In this document: one piece after another, positions 21,862-34,574 of the stretch
Layout: every line of letters begins with the position of its first letter
Numbering within the stretch: the stretch's first letter is position 1
From: Tethya wilhelma
Lineage: Eukaryota > Porifera > Demospongiae > Tethyida > Tethyidae
Direction of reading: 5' to 3'
DNA: 64,000 bases
Assembly (NCBI GenBank): GCA_964030475.1
Contig: CAXIPT010000007.1
Coordinates: forward strand, 1,327,434-1,391,433
Made by a program: the position numbers and the translations under genes
Notes under the pieces: model-generated
Told to the model about the DNA's origin: nothing
What the model saw: the letters and a program-made list of their open reading frames with translations, nothing else
The model's database searches: none

Positions 21862-21868
21862 TTTTATA
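21862..21868 (-). promoter_or_regulatory. TATA-like box, copy F
   Basis: TATAAAA on the minus strand about 85 bp upstream of the copy F ATG. Confidence 0.45.
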
Positions 21869-22297
21869 CTCAACCTGGACTTAGAAATTTTTGTGAGTTT
21901 AGTTGTCAAATACATGAAGTTCATGCTTTGATGCTGAAAGGTTGATGGAGGTTAATGTGATACATGCACTGTCAGTATGAGGCATTCCCAATGTCATTAA
22001 AACATGTGCAAATTGGTGACGTCATTTGAGACTCAATATGGTCAATTTACTAATGATTCTCTAAAAGTTATAAAGGTATATAATTATAAGCATAGATGAT
22101 ATAGTACGGTGCATATGCATGACAATTATTATAAGCAATATATTGTGTATATAATTATATAGCCAATGAAATTATTGATTTTACAATTTCAAATTGTGAT
22201 ACAAAGATTAAGTCATGTAAAAGTTAATTGTATTAAAACATAAATCACTATTTTAGTGACAGTAACATTTTTCTTTTCATTGTGCATGCACTAAAGA

Positions 22298-23038
22298 TTA
22301 AATTCCAATATTACGTCGCCATATCTGATAATTGGAGCTCACACCAAAGAGCCCATTAAAGGTCCCGTCACACTGCATCAGTCCTCCTTCTATCTTCTCC
22401 CACTCACCAACACATGGCTTCTTGCAGCGAAAAATGTGTCCACTTGAATTGACGCCGTAGACTTCATGTCTTCCTGATCCTGAAACGTGGGTGAGCCTGC
22501 CTGGAATCAGCCTCCAGTGACCACTTCCGTCGACAGGCCTGGCATATATGTATCCATGAGCATTGACTCCATACACATAGTCATGGCCTCCATCAACTTG
22601 GGCCAATCTTCCATCAACTTGTTGCCAGTATCCATTGCATGGTTTCTTGCATTTGTAGATTTGATCGTTAGTATTCACTCCCCAGATGTAGCCATTGCCA
22701 GAGGCTGAGACGTGCTTTAGGCTCCCTTGGATACGAACCCAGTTTGCACTTCCGTCAACTGGCCGCTTCCAGATGGTGTTGTCAGAAGCAACTCCCCAAA
22801 CTTCTTCATCACTGGCATCTATCTGCATCAAACCTCCAGGAATTTGTGTCCAACTTCCACTACAGGGTCTCGGACACTTCCATATTAGGTCATTATGGCT
22901 CACTCCCCAGAGGTAGTTGACAGAGGCTGTCACGTGTTTAAGTCCTCCATTGATCCGTTCCCAGTCTCCATTGACAGTTGTAAGTGCTACAGCAGTGAAA
23001 AGAAGCACAGTGAAGAGAAATTTCTGCCACGAGAACAT
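22298..23038 (-). CDS. Secreted six-blade tectonin lectin B (246 aa)
   Basis: Single exon, signal peptide MFSWQKFLFTVLLFTAVALT plus TVNG, then six tectonin repeats with the same alternation of CPRPC/CKKPC and RPVDGS repeats as gene A. Differences cluster in the last and second repeats. The conserved repeat cores (VNYLWGV, EEVWGV, GYIWGV, DYVYGV, HEVYGV, GLFGV) are all intact. Predicted secreted beta-propeller lectin related to tachylectin-1 and fish-egg lectin. It has its own upstream region, not part of the A/C segmental duplication, with a TATAAAAAG box at 23141-23150. Confidence 0.9.
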   Translation of the reverse strand: MFSWQKFLFTVLLFTAVALTTVNGDWERINGGLKHVTASVNYLWGVSHNDLIWKCPRPCSGSWTQIPGGLMQIDASDEEVWGVASDNTIWKRPVDGSANWVRIQGSLKHVSASGNGYIWGVNTNDQIYKCKKPCNGYWQQVDGRLAQVDGGHDYVYGVNAHGYIYARPVDGSGHWRLIPGRLTHVSGSGRHEVYGVNSSGHIFRCKKPCVGEWEKIEGGLMQCDGTFNGLFGVSSNYQIWRRNIGI

Positions 23039-23639
23039 ATTCCTTATAATTTTTTAGTGAAAAGACGGTAGTATAGAAGTATATAGCTGTGTGAATTTGG
23101 CTGTTTATAGTATAATATAATATAGGGTGAGTTTGTTGGTCTTTTTATAGGATGTAACATGCACCAGCTTATAGTCTGATTACATAAGTGTTTATTAAGT
23201 GGTATAAGATTGAAAGTGACTCTCTATGACATGGTTGTTGTCAGTCAAGCTCAAATTTGTATTATGTAGCTCTTGTGGTGCAATACAAACTCACTATAAT
23301 GATAACTATTGTAGAGTTCAAAGGTTGGCTAGACCACTACCACAATTAGTACTCCTGACTGGTCCATAGATAAGCAACAATTATTAGTCTGAGACTCTGT
23401 GAGATCTTGAAACTAAACAACCACCTTATGCATACAGACTACATGAGGTCACCATGGATAGTGGATAGTGACCTTATACACAACTACGGGAGTACTATGC
23501 ATAATTATGACCACGATTTATTATCACAAAATCAATTTGTGGGGACATTCCCAAGGGAAGTGGTTAAGTATACATGGTACATTTGTAACAGTCGTTCTTT
23601 GGTGGATGGTGCATGCATGCATATGTCTGTCTTATGATT

Positions 23640-23890
23640 TTACTAGTTCAATATTTCGGAATCCACAATGAAGTTATACTTTAAAGTCATAAGTTTCATC
23701 AGGCCCTCTTCATCGGATTATGAAATCCAACAGTTTGTTTATATCAAGGTGCTTGGGGAAAGTCCCAGCATTGACGTAGCCATGCATGTTCTGAGGTTAG
23801 GTATTATTTACCAGAATATTACTGTATACAGTGGAAGTTTATAGCCACCAACTGTTACTGTTAAATGATAAAAAATTATCATCTTGACAA
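23640..23890 (-). pseudogene. Secreted family copy G, internally deleted
   Basis: The 3' end of exon 2 (about 23645-23790) is recognisable but carries frameshifts, and an exon-1 and intron remnant like that of copy F (GGAAGTTTATAG) follows directly. The central part of exon 2 is deleted. The downstream flank (23515-23640) matches those of copies D and F. Confidence 0.7.
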
Positions 23891-23897
23891 TAAATAA

Positions 23898-24074
23898 TCA
23901 AGGTCGTGGGCATCTAAAGATGTCGTCGTTTCTATTGACTCCCCAAACATAGCTGACAGATGCTGTTATGTGCTTGAGTCCTCCGCCAATCTGTTCCCAG
24001 TCTCCATGGACACTGACTGTAAGCACAGCAGTGAACAGCAGTGCAGCAAAGAGAGATTTTTTCCACAAAATCAT
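23898..24074 (-). pseudogene. Tectonin C, truncated after 1.3 repeats (58 aa)
   Basis: Intact start, signal peptide and first repeat, nearly identical to tectonin A, ending at CPRP followed at once by a TGA stop where the copy G remnant begins. It lies on the duplicate of the segment at 19908-20525 and keeps the same upstream region and TATA-like box (24121-24129). It could be expressed as a short secreted one-repeat peptide, but loss of five of six blades suggests a dead copy. Confidence 0.75.
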
Positions 24075-24506
24075 TGTGTTTCGAGTTTTATGAATAAAGA
24101 TCTTTGCTTTTCGTTGGCTCTTTTTATATCATCAATAGGCATCTCAACATAATACATGCATGCAGTTAAGATTGAAGTACTTCCTACTAGGTTGCTATAG
24201 ATGTTGAATGTAAGGCTGTTTACTATACTCTTTGTCCCTCTTGCTACTCACAACTCTTGTCAATTATTAATGTAAAAATGTTTCCGCTATTTTCACTCAT
24301 TCAATGGATTAAGACTTGATTAATGGTAACTGTACGTGTTTATTCTTGTTTTGTTATGTTAAACAAAAAATTATCTGCATGCATGAGTAGTTGTTTTACC
24401 ATCAAACAGTGTTTACTAGACTCTCATAATAAATCTGGACAGTTAAGAATTTTCCCGCAAGTTTTGTTAATTGAATAGCGTGCAAGATGAATTAACAGTA
24501 ATTTTG
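23899..24506. repeat. Segmental duplication, copy 2
   Basis: Partner of 19908-20525. Followed by its own (TG)n tract at 24507-24562. Confidence 0.9.
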
Positions 24507-24515
24507 GTGTGTGTG

Positions 24516-24565
<50 letters not shown>

Positions 24566-24574
24566 TGTCTGTCC

Positions 24575-24680
24575 ATCATTCTGTTCCTAGTCTCCGTGGA
24601 TACTGACTCTAAGCACAGTATAGTGAATAGCTGTACAGTGAAGAGAGATTTAATTGATTCTTTCACTAAAGTTATCTGTG
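24575..24680 (-). pseudogene. Tectonin D relic
   Basis: A degraded signal-peptide and first-repeat start (…KSLFTVQLFTILCLESVST) resembling tectonin A, with a frameshift before the first repeat. Only about 100 bp remain. Confidence 0.55.
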
Positions 24681-24908
24681 CATAATGTTCCTAGTTGCTA
24701 CAGAATACAAAATTAACTTTATAAAATTTGTACCATTAATCAACTATACCATGTAAAATTTTGTACATACTCTAAATAGGGGAATTACAAGAAAATTTTT
24801 TACAACAATGTCTTTAGTACAGTCCTGAATGTATGCTAAAATTTAATATCATAAGAGTAAGTCTTAGAATTACGAATGTTTTACTCAATCAAATGTTGAT
24901 TTTTAGTG

Positions 24909-25643
24909 TCAAATATCCACGTTTTGACGAAAAATTTCATGATCAGAGTCAACTCCAAAGAGTCCATTTATGGTCCCGTCACACTGTATCAGCGAACTGC
25001 CCTCCATGATCTCCCACTCACCAGAACATGGCTTCTTGCAGTGAAAGACTTGCCCACTTGCGTTGACGCCATAAGCCATTTCTTTTCCTGATCCTGAGAC
25101 GTGGATGAGTCTGCCTGGAATTAGCCTCCAATACTTGCCACCATCAACAGGACGGGAGAATATGTTTCCATTTGCATTGACTCCGTAAACGTAGTCACAG
25201 CCAGCGTCAATTTGAGCGAGTCGTCCGTCAACTAGCTCCCAGGTTCCACTGCATGGTTTCTTGCATTTGTAGATTTGATCTTGAGCATTCACTCCCCAGA
25301 TGTAGCCATTGCCAGAGGCCGATACGTGCTTTAGACTGCCTTGGATGCGAATCCAACCACCACTGCCATCAACTGGTTGCTTCCAAATCTGGTCAGCACT
25401 GTTGACTCCCCAGACTTCTTCGTCACTGGCATCTATCTGCTTCAGTTTTCCAGAAACATGGACCCAGTTACTTCCAGTGCAAGGTCGTGAGCATCTATAG
25501 ATGTCATCATTTCTGTTCACTCCCCAGAGGTAGTTGACTGAGGCTGTCACGTGTTTGAGATGTCCGCTGATCTGTTCCCATTGGCAACCATGGACAGTAG
25601 TGAAGAGTAGTGCAATGAAGAGAAAGTTTTTCCACGAGATCAT
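24909..25643 (-). CDS. Secreted six-blade tectonin lectin E (244 aa)
   Basis: Single exon. Signal peptide MISWKNFLFIALLFTTVHG, then six tectonin repeats starting CQWEQISGHLKHVTAS. It has the alternating CSRPC/CKKPC and QPVDGS/RPVDGG repeats. An extra Cys at the mature N terminus (CQWEQ) is not present in A or B. Closest to A in repeats 1-4. Upstream at 25688-25695 a TATA-like box lies 45 bp from the ATG. Predicted secreted glycan-binding beta-propeller; the partner is unknown. Confidence 0.9.
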   Translation of the reverse strand: MISWKNFLFIALLFTTVHGCQWEQISGHLKHVTASVNYLWGVNRNDDIYRCSRPCTGSNWVHVSGKLKQIDASDEEVWGVNSADQIWKQPVDGSGGWIRIQGSLKHVSASGNGYIWGVNAQDQIYKCKKPCSGTWELVDGRLAQIDAGCDYVYGVNANGNIFSRPVDGGKYWRLIPGRLIHVSGSGKEMAYGVNASGQVFHCKKPCSGEWEIMEGSSLIQCDGTINGLFGVDSDHEIFRQNVDI

Positions 25644-27052
25644 TTTGCTTCAAGTTTTGCGAGTGAAGAGTTGCTTTTCGTGGCTCATTTTATATCACCT
25701 GCATGGGCATCTTGTGAAGTAAATTTATATTAGAAATGTCGACCTCAGCTAATGTTGTTTTGTCTCATGATGTCACTAGTAGCTACCATCAAGAATGGAA
25801 CCAGCTGCTTACTTATGTTCTTGAAAATAAGTCGGCTAATTGAGTAGATACCCAGCCAGTATATTGCACTTCAAAAATGTTGCTCCAGACTACTCTTTCT
25901 CCCCACTTACTGGTTATAACACATCTCAGTGTGTTATAATTGTGTGTCTATAATAATGGCAGGTTTGTGAGAAAGTACAAGTAAACTGCTGTGTAAAGTT
26001 CAAACAGTCACCATCGGAACCAATTTAGTTGTGTATGTGTGCAGCTGCTACTTGATGGCATTTTGTGACCACATAGCAAAGTGCATGCACGGCTGCAAGG
26101 AGAAGCTAGGTGCTTTCAAAATTTGTTTACTGCTCAGATATTATTTTCGTGTTTTATAGTCTATCAGTATCTGATTCAGTGAATGTAAGACATATAGCTT
26201 TGAGGTATGCATATTTGAGTGACCTCAGTTGTAGCATTAATGTTCTTTTAGTTTCATGATGTCACTAGTCATTACCACCAAGAATGAAGGAAGTAGCCAG
26301 CTGCTTGCTCTTGTGCTATGGTCAGACTAATTAACATACTTTGATACTAGGTTAATTTTCGATTGTGCGGGTAATTTAGCTTGCCCGGCACTCTTCTTTC
26401 TCCTCAATTGTTGTAGTCATGATTCTTTGTTGTACCTTTTATTATCAAGAGTATGTTTACTCTCACCATAATTATCTTCTGGTATGTTAATTGTAACCCA
26501 CAGCACATAATATTATGTTAGTTATATGGTGGGTAAGGCTTAATGTAGCAGCTGCATTTCATGGTGTACAGCATGCACATTCAGGCTCACATTTCTACTT
26601 CAACACACAAACCATATAGCTAGAAGAATGTTAGCCTTGTTCCCATGGAGGCTCTCCTTGCTTATTTCAAAGGAAATATTCGTGAAGGAGGAGCCTGGGC
26701 ATGAGGCTAGAGGAATGTGTGAAAACAACCTTTCTATAACATTCATTAACCAAAACATGTTTACTACTGAGACACTTTTGTAAACCGACTGGGCACCACA
26801 CTGCTGTATAGTCAAACCACATATATAATAGTGTACATACTGACTCACTATGTAGACACTCACTACACATGTAGAGGTACATACATGCTTTAGGAACTAA
26901 TCTTGCATGCCTTCTTGATCAGAATTTCCTTATTGTAGTATACGCTACTTGTTGGGAATGGAATTAATTGTATATTATAATTATGTACTGTATGTCATAG
27001 TATTAGAATGCACTAAGCACATGCACGTGCACATATGCACACACACATGCAG
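25644..27052. other. Intergenic between tectonin E and PIH1D1 copy 1
   Basis: No exon recognised. It contains a foldback repeat at 26631-26712. Two short blocks (GTCTCATGATGTCACTAGTAG near 25763; TTTCATGATGTCACTAGTCA near 26252) are similar, so part of this spacer is an old tandem duplication. Confidence 0.5.
26631..26712. repeat. Short foldback repeat, AGCCTCGTTCCCAGGC family
   Basis: TTAGCCTTGTTCCCATGGAG ... AGGAGGAGCCTGGGCATGAGGCTAG, arms inverted, about 80 bp. Closest in layout to 15629-15711. Confidence 0.75.
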
Positions 27053-27122
27053 TTGGAAAGGAGTGTCAAGCTTACGATATCATCATCAGTGCAAAGTTCT
27101 TTGACATCGTTCAAGTAAGTCA

Positions 27123-27169
<47 letters not shown>

Positions 27170-28282
27170 AAAATCCTAATTCACTCTCACTTATATGTCC
27201 CTCTCATTCCAGTCACGTCTGAAAATGAAGCAGTTTCTCCTCACTCTTGTTCTGGAGGGTCTAGAGGACAAGTACGACATGAGGCTATCAAGAGGTGACC
27301 TTTCCTTTGTGTTCCTTCATTCAGCAGTGACCCAGATGGTGATTCACTAATGGGGTGTCTTCTTGCATGGTGTCTTTAGATTGCAAGATCATGAAGAACC
27401 GGAAGTTTATTGGCTCTCTCCCAGAGCAAGAAGTTAGAAAGAAATCAAAACCTTTTATCGTGGAAATGGACAAGTAAGTACTCATGATCAAAACAAACAC
27501 TTTATCAGCTCTCACCATGCATGAAGCTTATAATAATTTGACATACGTACATACATACATACACGCACAGGGATAGCAAACCGGTGCATAAATCTAAAAA
27601 GGTCCTGGCTTCTGAATTATCCAGTGAAGACAATCCGAGGTGAGCTCTAAATAATGTGGCTATACTACTGTGTTAGCTAGTCTTGGAATACGTACAAAAA
27701 TAATAGACTTTTGTTTTTTTAGGTTAGCTATAACTAATTTTAAAGTGAAGAAATGTTTCTTTGTAAATACTTCTTTCTCAGAACTGCTCCAGAGCCTCAG
27801 TTCACCATCGTTAGGGAGCCTGTTGAAGGAGATATCCCAGACTTTCTTGTGGTTGAAGTCCATCTCCCTGGAATAGTAAGAGTACATAACCCACAACATA
27901 ACAATAGTGTACCCAGCCTTCCTGCTACCTCATTGCTATATTATAAATAAACATAATAGTTGCATGACCCTTAAGTGGGCAGCACTCGATGCATGGTTGA
28001 GTAACCATTTGCCAAAATTACATTGTACCTGTGGTAACTATAGAATGATGGTAAGATTATTTTTTCCCCCTCCTTCTCCATGCACCCTAGACTTCTTCAA
28101 GAAATATTTCATTTGAAGTTGGTGAGGATAGACTTGTTCTCAAGACTAGGCCAAACCTGTTTTTCTTGGATGTTGACCTTCCTTATTTGGTGAACAATGA
28201 TGAGACAGGAGCTCAGTTTGACAGAGAGAGAAAGGTTTTGACAGCAACATTGGCTGTGACTGGAAAGGCACCTTCACAGTAG
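27053..28282 (+). CDS. PIH1D1: PIH1D1 C-terminal exons, copy 1
   Basis: PIH domain and CS-like C-terminus of PIH1D1, a subunit of the R2TP cochaperone. Exons: 27053-27114 (VGKECQAYDIIISAKFFDIV), 27213-27294 (LVLEGLEDKYDMRLSR), 27380-27473 (IMKNRKFIGSLPEQEVRKKS), a short exon at about 27571-27639, one at about 27783-27870 (VREPVEGDIPDFLVVEVHLP), and the last at about 28090-28282 ending GKAPSQ and TAG. The PIH basic patch K...R.FIGS that binds DSDD-type phosphomotifs is recognisable. The 5' part is missing here; an exon with fitting phase lies at 6829-6937. A (CA)n tract interrupts intron 1. Confidence 0.85.
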
Positions 28283-28672
28283 CTCACACCATAGCTATAG
28301 TAGGTAGCTAGATACATAAAATTATGCATTATTGTGTGCATTAAGGTTTACATGAGTGTACAAAAGTAATGCAGCAATTCATCAAAGCAATTGTGTAGCT
28401 GGTTCAGCCGGTTGGACTTATGCATTCACCTCTTGATAGGACTGTCGGCTAGATATAGAACCGAAACCACAGTTATTACTATGTGAAGAGAGTAAGACCA
28501 TAGAAATAGAAATAAACATCATTCTCCACATTTATATATGGTGTTGCTATTAGCTTTCAGATTCATGCACTTACATCCTGATCTGAACAGCTTCTGCATG
28601 GATGGCTCATGATCAGCTGGACCTAGTTTGACCTCTGACCTAAGTAGTCATCAGTGAGATGGGCGTGGTTCC
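28283..28672. other. Downstream flank of PIH1D1 copy 1
   Basis: Shared with copy 2 up to about 28620 (GCTCATGATCAGCTGG), where the duplication stops. No gene. Confidence 0.6.
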
Positions 28673-31386
<2,714 letters not shown>

Positions 31387-31387
31387 T

Positions 31388-31561
31388 TCCAGAATCTTCT
31401 CTGTTGTCCTCAAATCCTGTACTACGAATTTAGTTGAACCCATATATCACCTTTTCAATGCTTGCTTAGCAACCCAGACACTCCCTACTGAATGGAAGAC
31501 ACACAAAATTGTACCCATTCCCAAAAAAGGTGATTTACAATTGGTCAACAACTACAGACCG
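31388..31561 (+). mobile_element. Non-LTR retrotransposon scrap (RT N-terminal region)
   Basis: Open frame reading LVEPIYHLFNACLATQTLPT, EWKTHKIVPIPKKGDLQLVN and NYRP. The W...(K/R)IVPIPKKGD...NYRP pattern is the conserved start of LINE reverse transcriptases. It is cut exactly where the second NLR copy begins, which suggests that a retrotransposition or recombination event made the junction. Confidence 0.85.
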
Positions 31562-31588
31562 AAAATGAATTTAAAAAATTCACCCTTA

Positions 31589-32258
31589 TAGCACAGTCAC
31601 AAGAGGGAAACATCGACATGATACTGAAGAAGAAATCTCCTTTAGAAATTACAGCAATAGGAAGGCTAAAGAACGGCTCCTTGGCCACTTGTATGCTACT
31701 CCAAGGAGGTCCAGGAGTTGGTAAAACCACCTTGGCCTGGAACCTGTGTCGTGAGTGGGAGTCGGGTCAACTTTTTCAAGAATACTTGCTAGTCATTTTC
31801 ATTCCTTTGCCCATATTGCCCTCCCAGTCATGCAATAATATAATTATATATTTTTTTAAAGCATCTCTTACAACGACTTTGGTGAAGATGGAGTCAAGTG
31901 TCTCTCTGAAGGACTAAAGTGTTGTCCTAAACTGCAAATTTTAGTGTAAGCTTACTATCTTTATCATAATGATTGTATTGTATTGTTACTTATTATTACA
32001 GGCCCCACACAATCATACATGCATGGTATTACCGTAATAATTGTGATGAACTTTGTGATGTGAATGTCCCTTGTAGAGGAATGACAATAATTATTGTGTC
32101 TTTTTATATTTGGTGTTGTTGTTGATTATAACAGTGTATGGGGTAATAATCTGGATCGATCAAAGACTTCAAAAGGAAAAGCTGTGCTGAAGAAAATTAG
32201 AGACGAGATAAACACAAAGCGAGGACCACTGGAACAGAAATTGAAGGTGGTATGGTGA
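31589..32258 (+). pseudogene. NLR copy 2: NACHT start joined to an LRR end
   Basis: 31589-31826 is almost identical to 29873-30110 of copy 1 and carries the same Walker A motif. If it uses the GTCATG donor, the 35-bp intron and AAAG acceptor lead in phase to an exon at 31862-31945 encoding ISYNDFGEDGVKCLSEGLKC and CPKLQIL, a typical NLR leucine-rich repeat. That exon splices in phase 2 to 32135-32258 (VWGNNLDRSKTSKGKAVLKK, then IRDEINTKRG, stop TGA), a lysine-rich C-terminus. The middle of NACHT is missing and the death domain is replaced by a LINE scrap. Probably a recombined remnant; a very short intron makes expression doubtful. Confidence 0.6.
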
Positions 32259-32625
32259 TTGATCACAATTAGCTCATGAATGACAATATTATACCAGACT
32301 GCATGCACCCACTCTATTATTATTATTATAATAATTAATATATGATCCATTTAATTTCTGAAATACTATTGTAATTTTTGGTGTTTATTTTTATTATCAA
32401 AGTACCATAGTTATAATGGAAGATGTTTTGCATTGATCTGACAGCTAAGGCCTGGAAATTCAAACTTAACACACAATAATAAACACAAAAGGTTTTGATA
32501 TAATTATACGTCAAGTGAATTGCTGTTTGTAAAATGAAAGTTAATGTAGTAGAACAACACATGTCATTCATACATTAAAGCAGTGATACAATGATGTAAT
32601 GGTGACATCATCACAACAAACCCTG

Positions 32626-32782
32626 TCAGCTGATGTTTATCATTGAGCTAGTGTGTGCAAGTAAAGGATCGTCAATGAGAGAGTAAAAGTTCTCCTCCAG
32701 ATTGCCAAGTGCTTCCAGGTCTCCACTTCTAGCAATGGTCACAAGACAGTTGAGGCCATTCTCAATGATACTGAAATCAGGT
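32626..32782 (-). CDS. Terminal exon of an unidentified gene
   Basis: A good acceptor (TTTTTTCAG) leads into 52 open codons (PDFSIIENGLNCLVTIARSG, DLEALGNLEENFYSLIDDPL, LAHTSSMINIS) and a TGA stop. Upstream exons would lie beyond N 32936. I do not recognise the family; helical composition is suggested. Confidence 0.45.
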
Positions 32783-32936
32783 CTGAAAAAACAAGACAAG
32801 AAAAAGGCAAGAGATAAAGGTTGTAGTAACCTTATTTTATTGAGCATCAAAATCAAATGCAAACAACTTTCTTTATATAAAACAGTTTAATTGTTTCATA
32901 TTCACTAAACTGGGCAGTAAGATCAAGCCAATGTTN

Positions 32937-34259
32937 TTCTCCTCACTCTTGTTCTGGAGGGTCTAGAGGACAAGTACGACATGAGGCTATCAAGAGGTGA
33001 CCTTTCCTTTGTGTTCCTTCATTCAGCAGTAACCCAGAAGGTGACTCACCAATGGGGTGTCTTCTTGCATGGTGTCTTTAGATTGCAAGATCATGAAGAA
33101 CCGGAAGTTTATTGGCTCTCTCCCAGAGCAAGAAGTTAGAAAGAAATCGAAACCTTTTATTGTGGAAATGGACAAGTAAGTGCTCATGATCAAAACAAAC
33201 ACTTTATCAGTTCTCACCAGGCATGAAGCTTATAATAATTTGACATACGTACATACATACACACACAGGGATAGCAAACCAGTGCATAAATCTAAAAAGG
33301 TCGTGGCTTCTGAAATATCCAGTGAAGACAATCCGAGGTGAGCTCTAAAAAAATTAATGTAGCTATACTACTATGATGTAGCTTGTCTTGGAACACCTAC
33401 AAAAAATAATCAACTTTTGTTCTTTTAGGTTAGCTATATAATATTATAGCTAATTTTAAAGTGAAGAAATGTTTAACTATTACTTCTTTCTCTGTATGCA
33501 TCAGAACTGCTCCAGAGCCTCAGTTCACCATCGTTAGGGAGCCTGTTGAAGGAGATATCCCAGACTTTCTTGTGGTTGAAGTCCATCTCCCTGGAATAGT
33601 AAGAGAACATAACCTAGCCTGGTTTACGAGGCTAAACATAACCCACAACATAACAATAGTGTACCCAGCCTTCCTGCTACCTCATACCAAAGTTTTAACT
33701 TTATTCCGTATAGCACAAAAATTTGGCGGATTGGCGGTTTCAGTAAGAACTGCCAATATTAAATCCGCCAAATCGTCATTTTTGCGCATGCACATATGGA
33801 ATACGTGTATTGCTGCGTGCGCAAATGCCAAAATAAAATCCGCCAATCATGAAATTTTGGACAATCCGCCAAATTTTATTCCCGCCAATATTTTGTGCTA
33901 TAGAGATACAGTAGTACTGTACATTGCTATATAAATAAACTATAGTTGCATGACCCTTAAGTGGGCAGTACTCGATGCATGGTCGAGTAACCATTTGCAT
34001 TGTACCTGTGGTAACTATAGAATGATGGTAAGATTAATTTTTTCACCTCCTTCTCCATGCACACTAGACTTCTTCAAGAAATATTTCATTTGAAGTTGGT
34101 GAGGATAGACTTGTTCTCAAGACTAGGCCAAACCTGTTTTTCTTGGATGTTGACCTTCCTTATTTGGTGAACAATGAAGAGACAGGAGCTCAGTTTGACA
34201 GAGAGAGAAAGGTTTTGACAGCAACACTGGCTGTGACTGGAAAGGCACCTTCACAGTAG
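32937..34259 (+). CDS. PIH1D1: PIH1D1 C-terminal exons, copy 2
   Basis: Starts inside the second exon of copy 1 (LLTLVLEGLEDKYDMRLSR) directly after N 32936 and follows it to the stop, then the same 3' flank to about 34580. Coding differences are few (K-to-E in VNNEETG, VVASE for VLASE); introns differ more, including an inserted MITE at 33707-33903 and a 30-bp insert near 33617. Either a recent tandem duplicate or the second haplotype wrongly placed in the scaffold. Missing 5' exons are explained by the gap. Confidence 0.8.
33707..33903. mobile_element. MITE insertion in PIH1D1 copy 2 intron
   Basis: Starts TATAGCACAAAAATTTGGCGG (shortened here) and ends with CCGCCAATATTTTGTGCTATA: inverted termini, internal GGCGG/CCGCC blocks. 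The same intron of copy 1 lacks it, giving an empty site (27945). Related to 18143-18280. Confidence 0.8.
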
Positions 34260-34574
34260 CTCACACCATAGCTATAGTAGGTAGATACATATGCATTATT
34301 GTGTGCATTAAGGTTTACATGAGTGTACAAAAGTAATGCAGCAGTTCATCAAAGCAATTGTGTAGCTGGTTCAGCCGGTTGGACTCATGCATTCACCTCT
34401 TGATAAGACCATCGGCTAGAACCGAAACCACAGTTATTACAATGTGAAGAGAGTAGGACTGTAAAAATGGAAATAAACATCATTTCTTCACATTATATGG
34501 TGCTGCTATTAGCTGTCAGACTCATGCACTTACATCCTGATCTGCACAGCCTCTGCATGGATGGCTCATGATCA

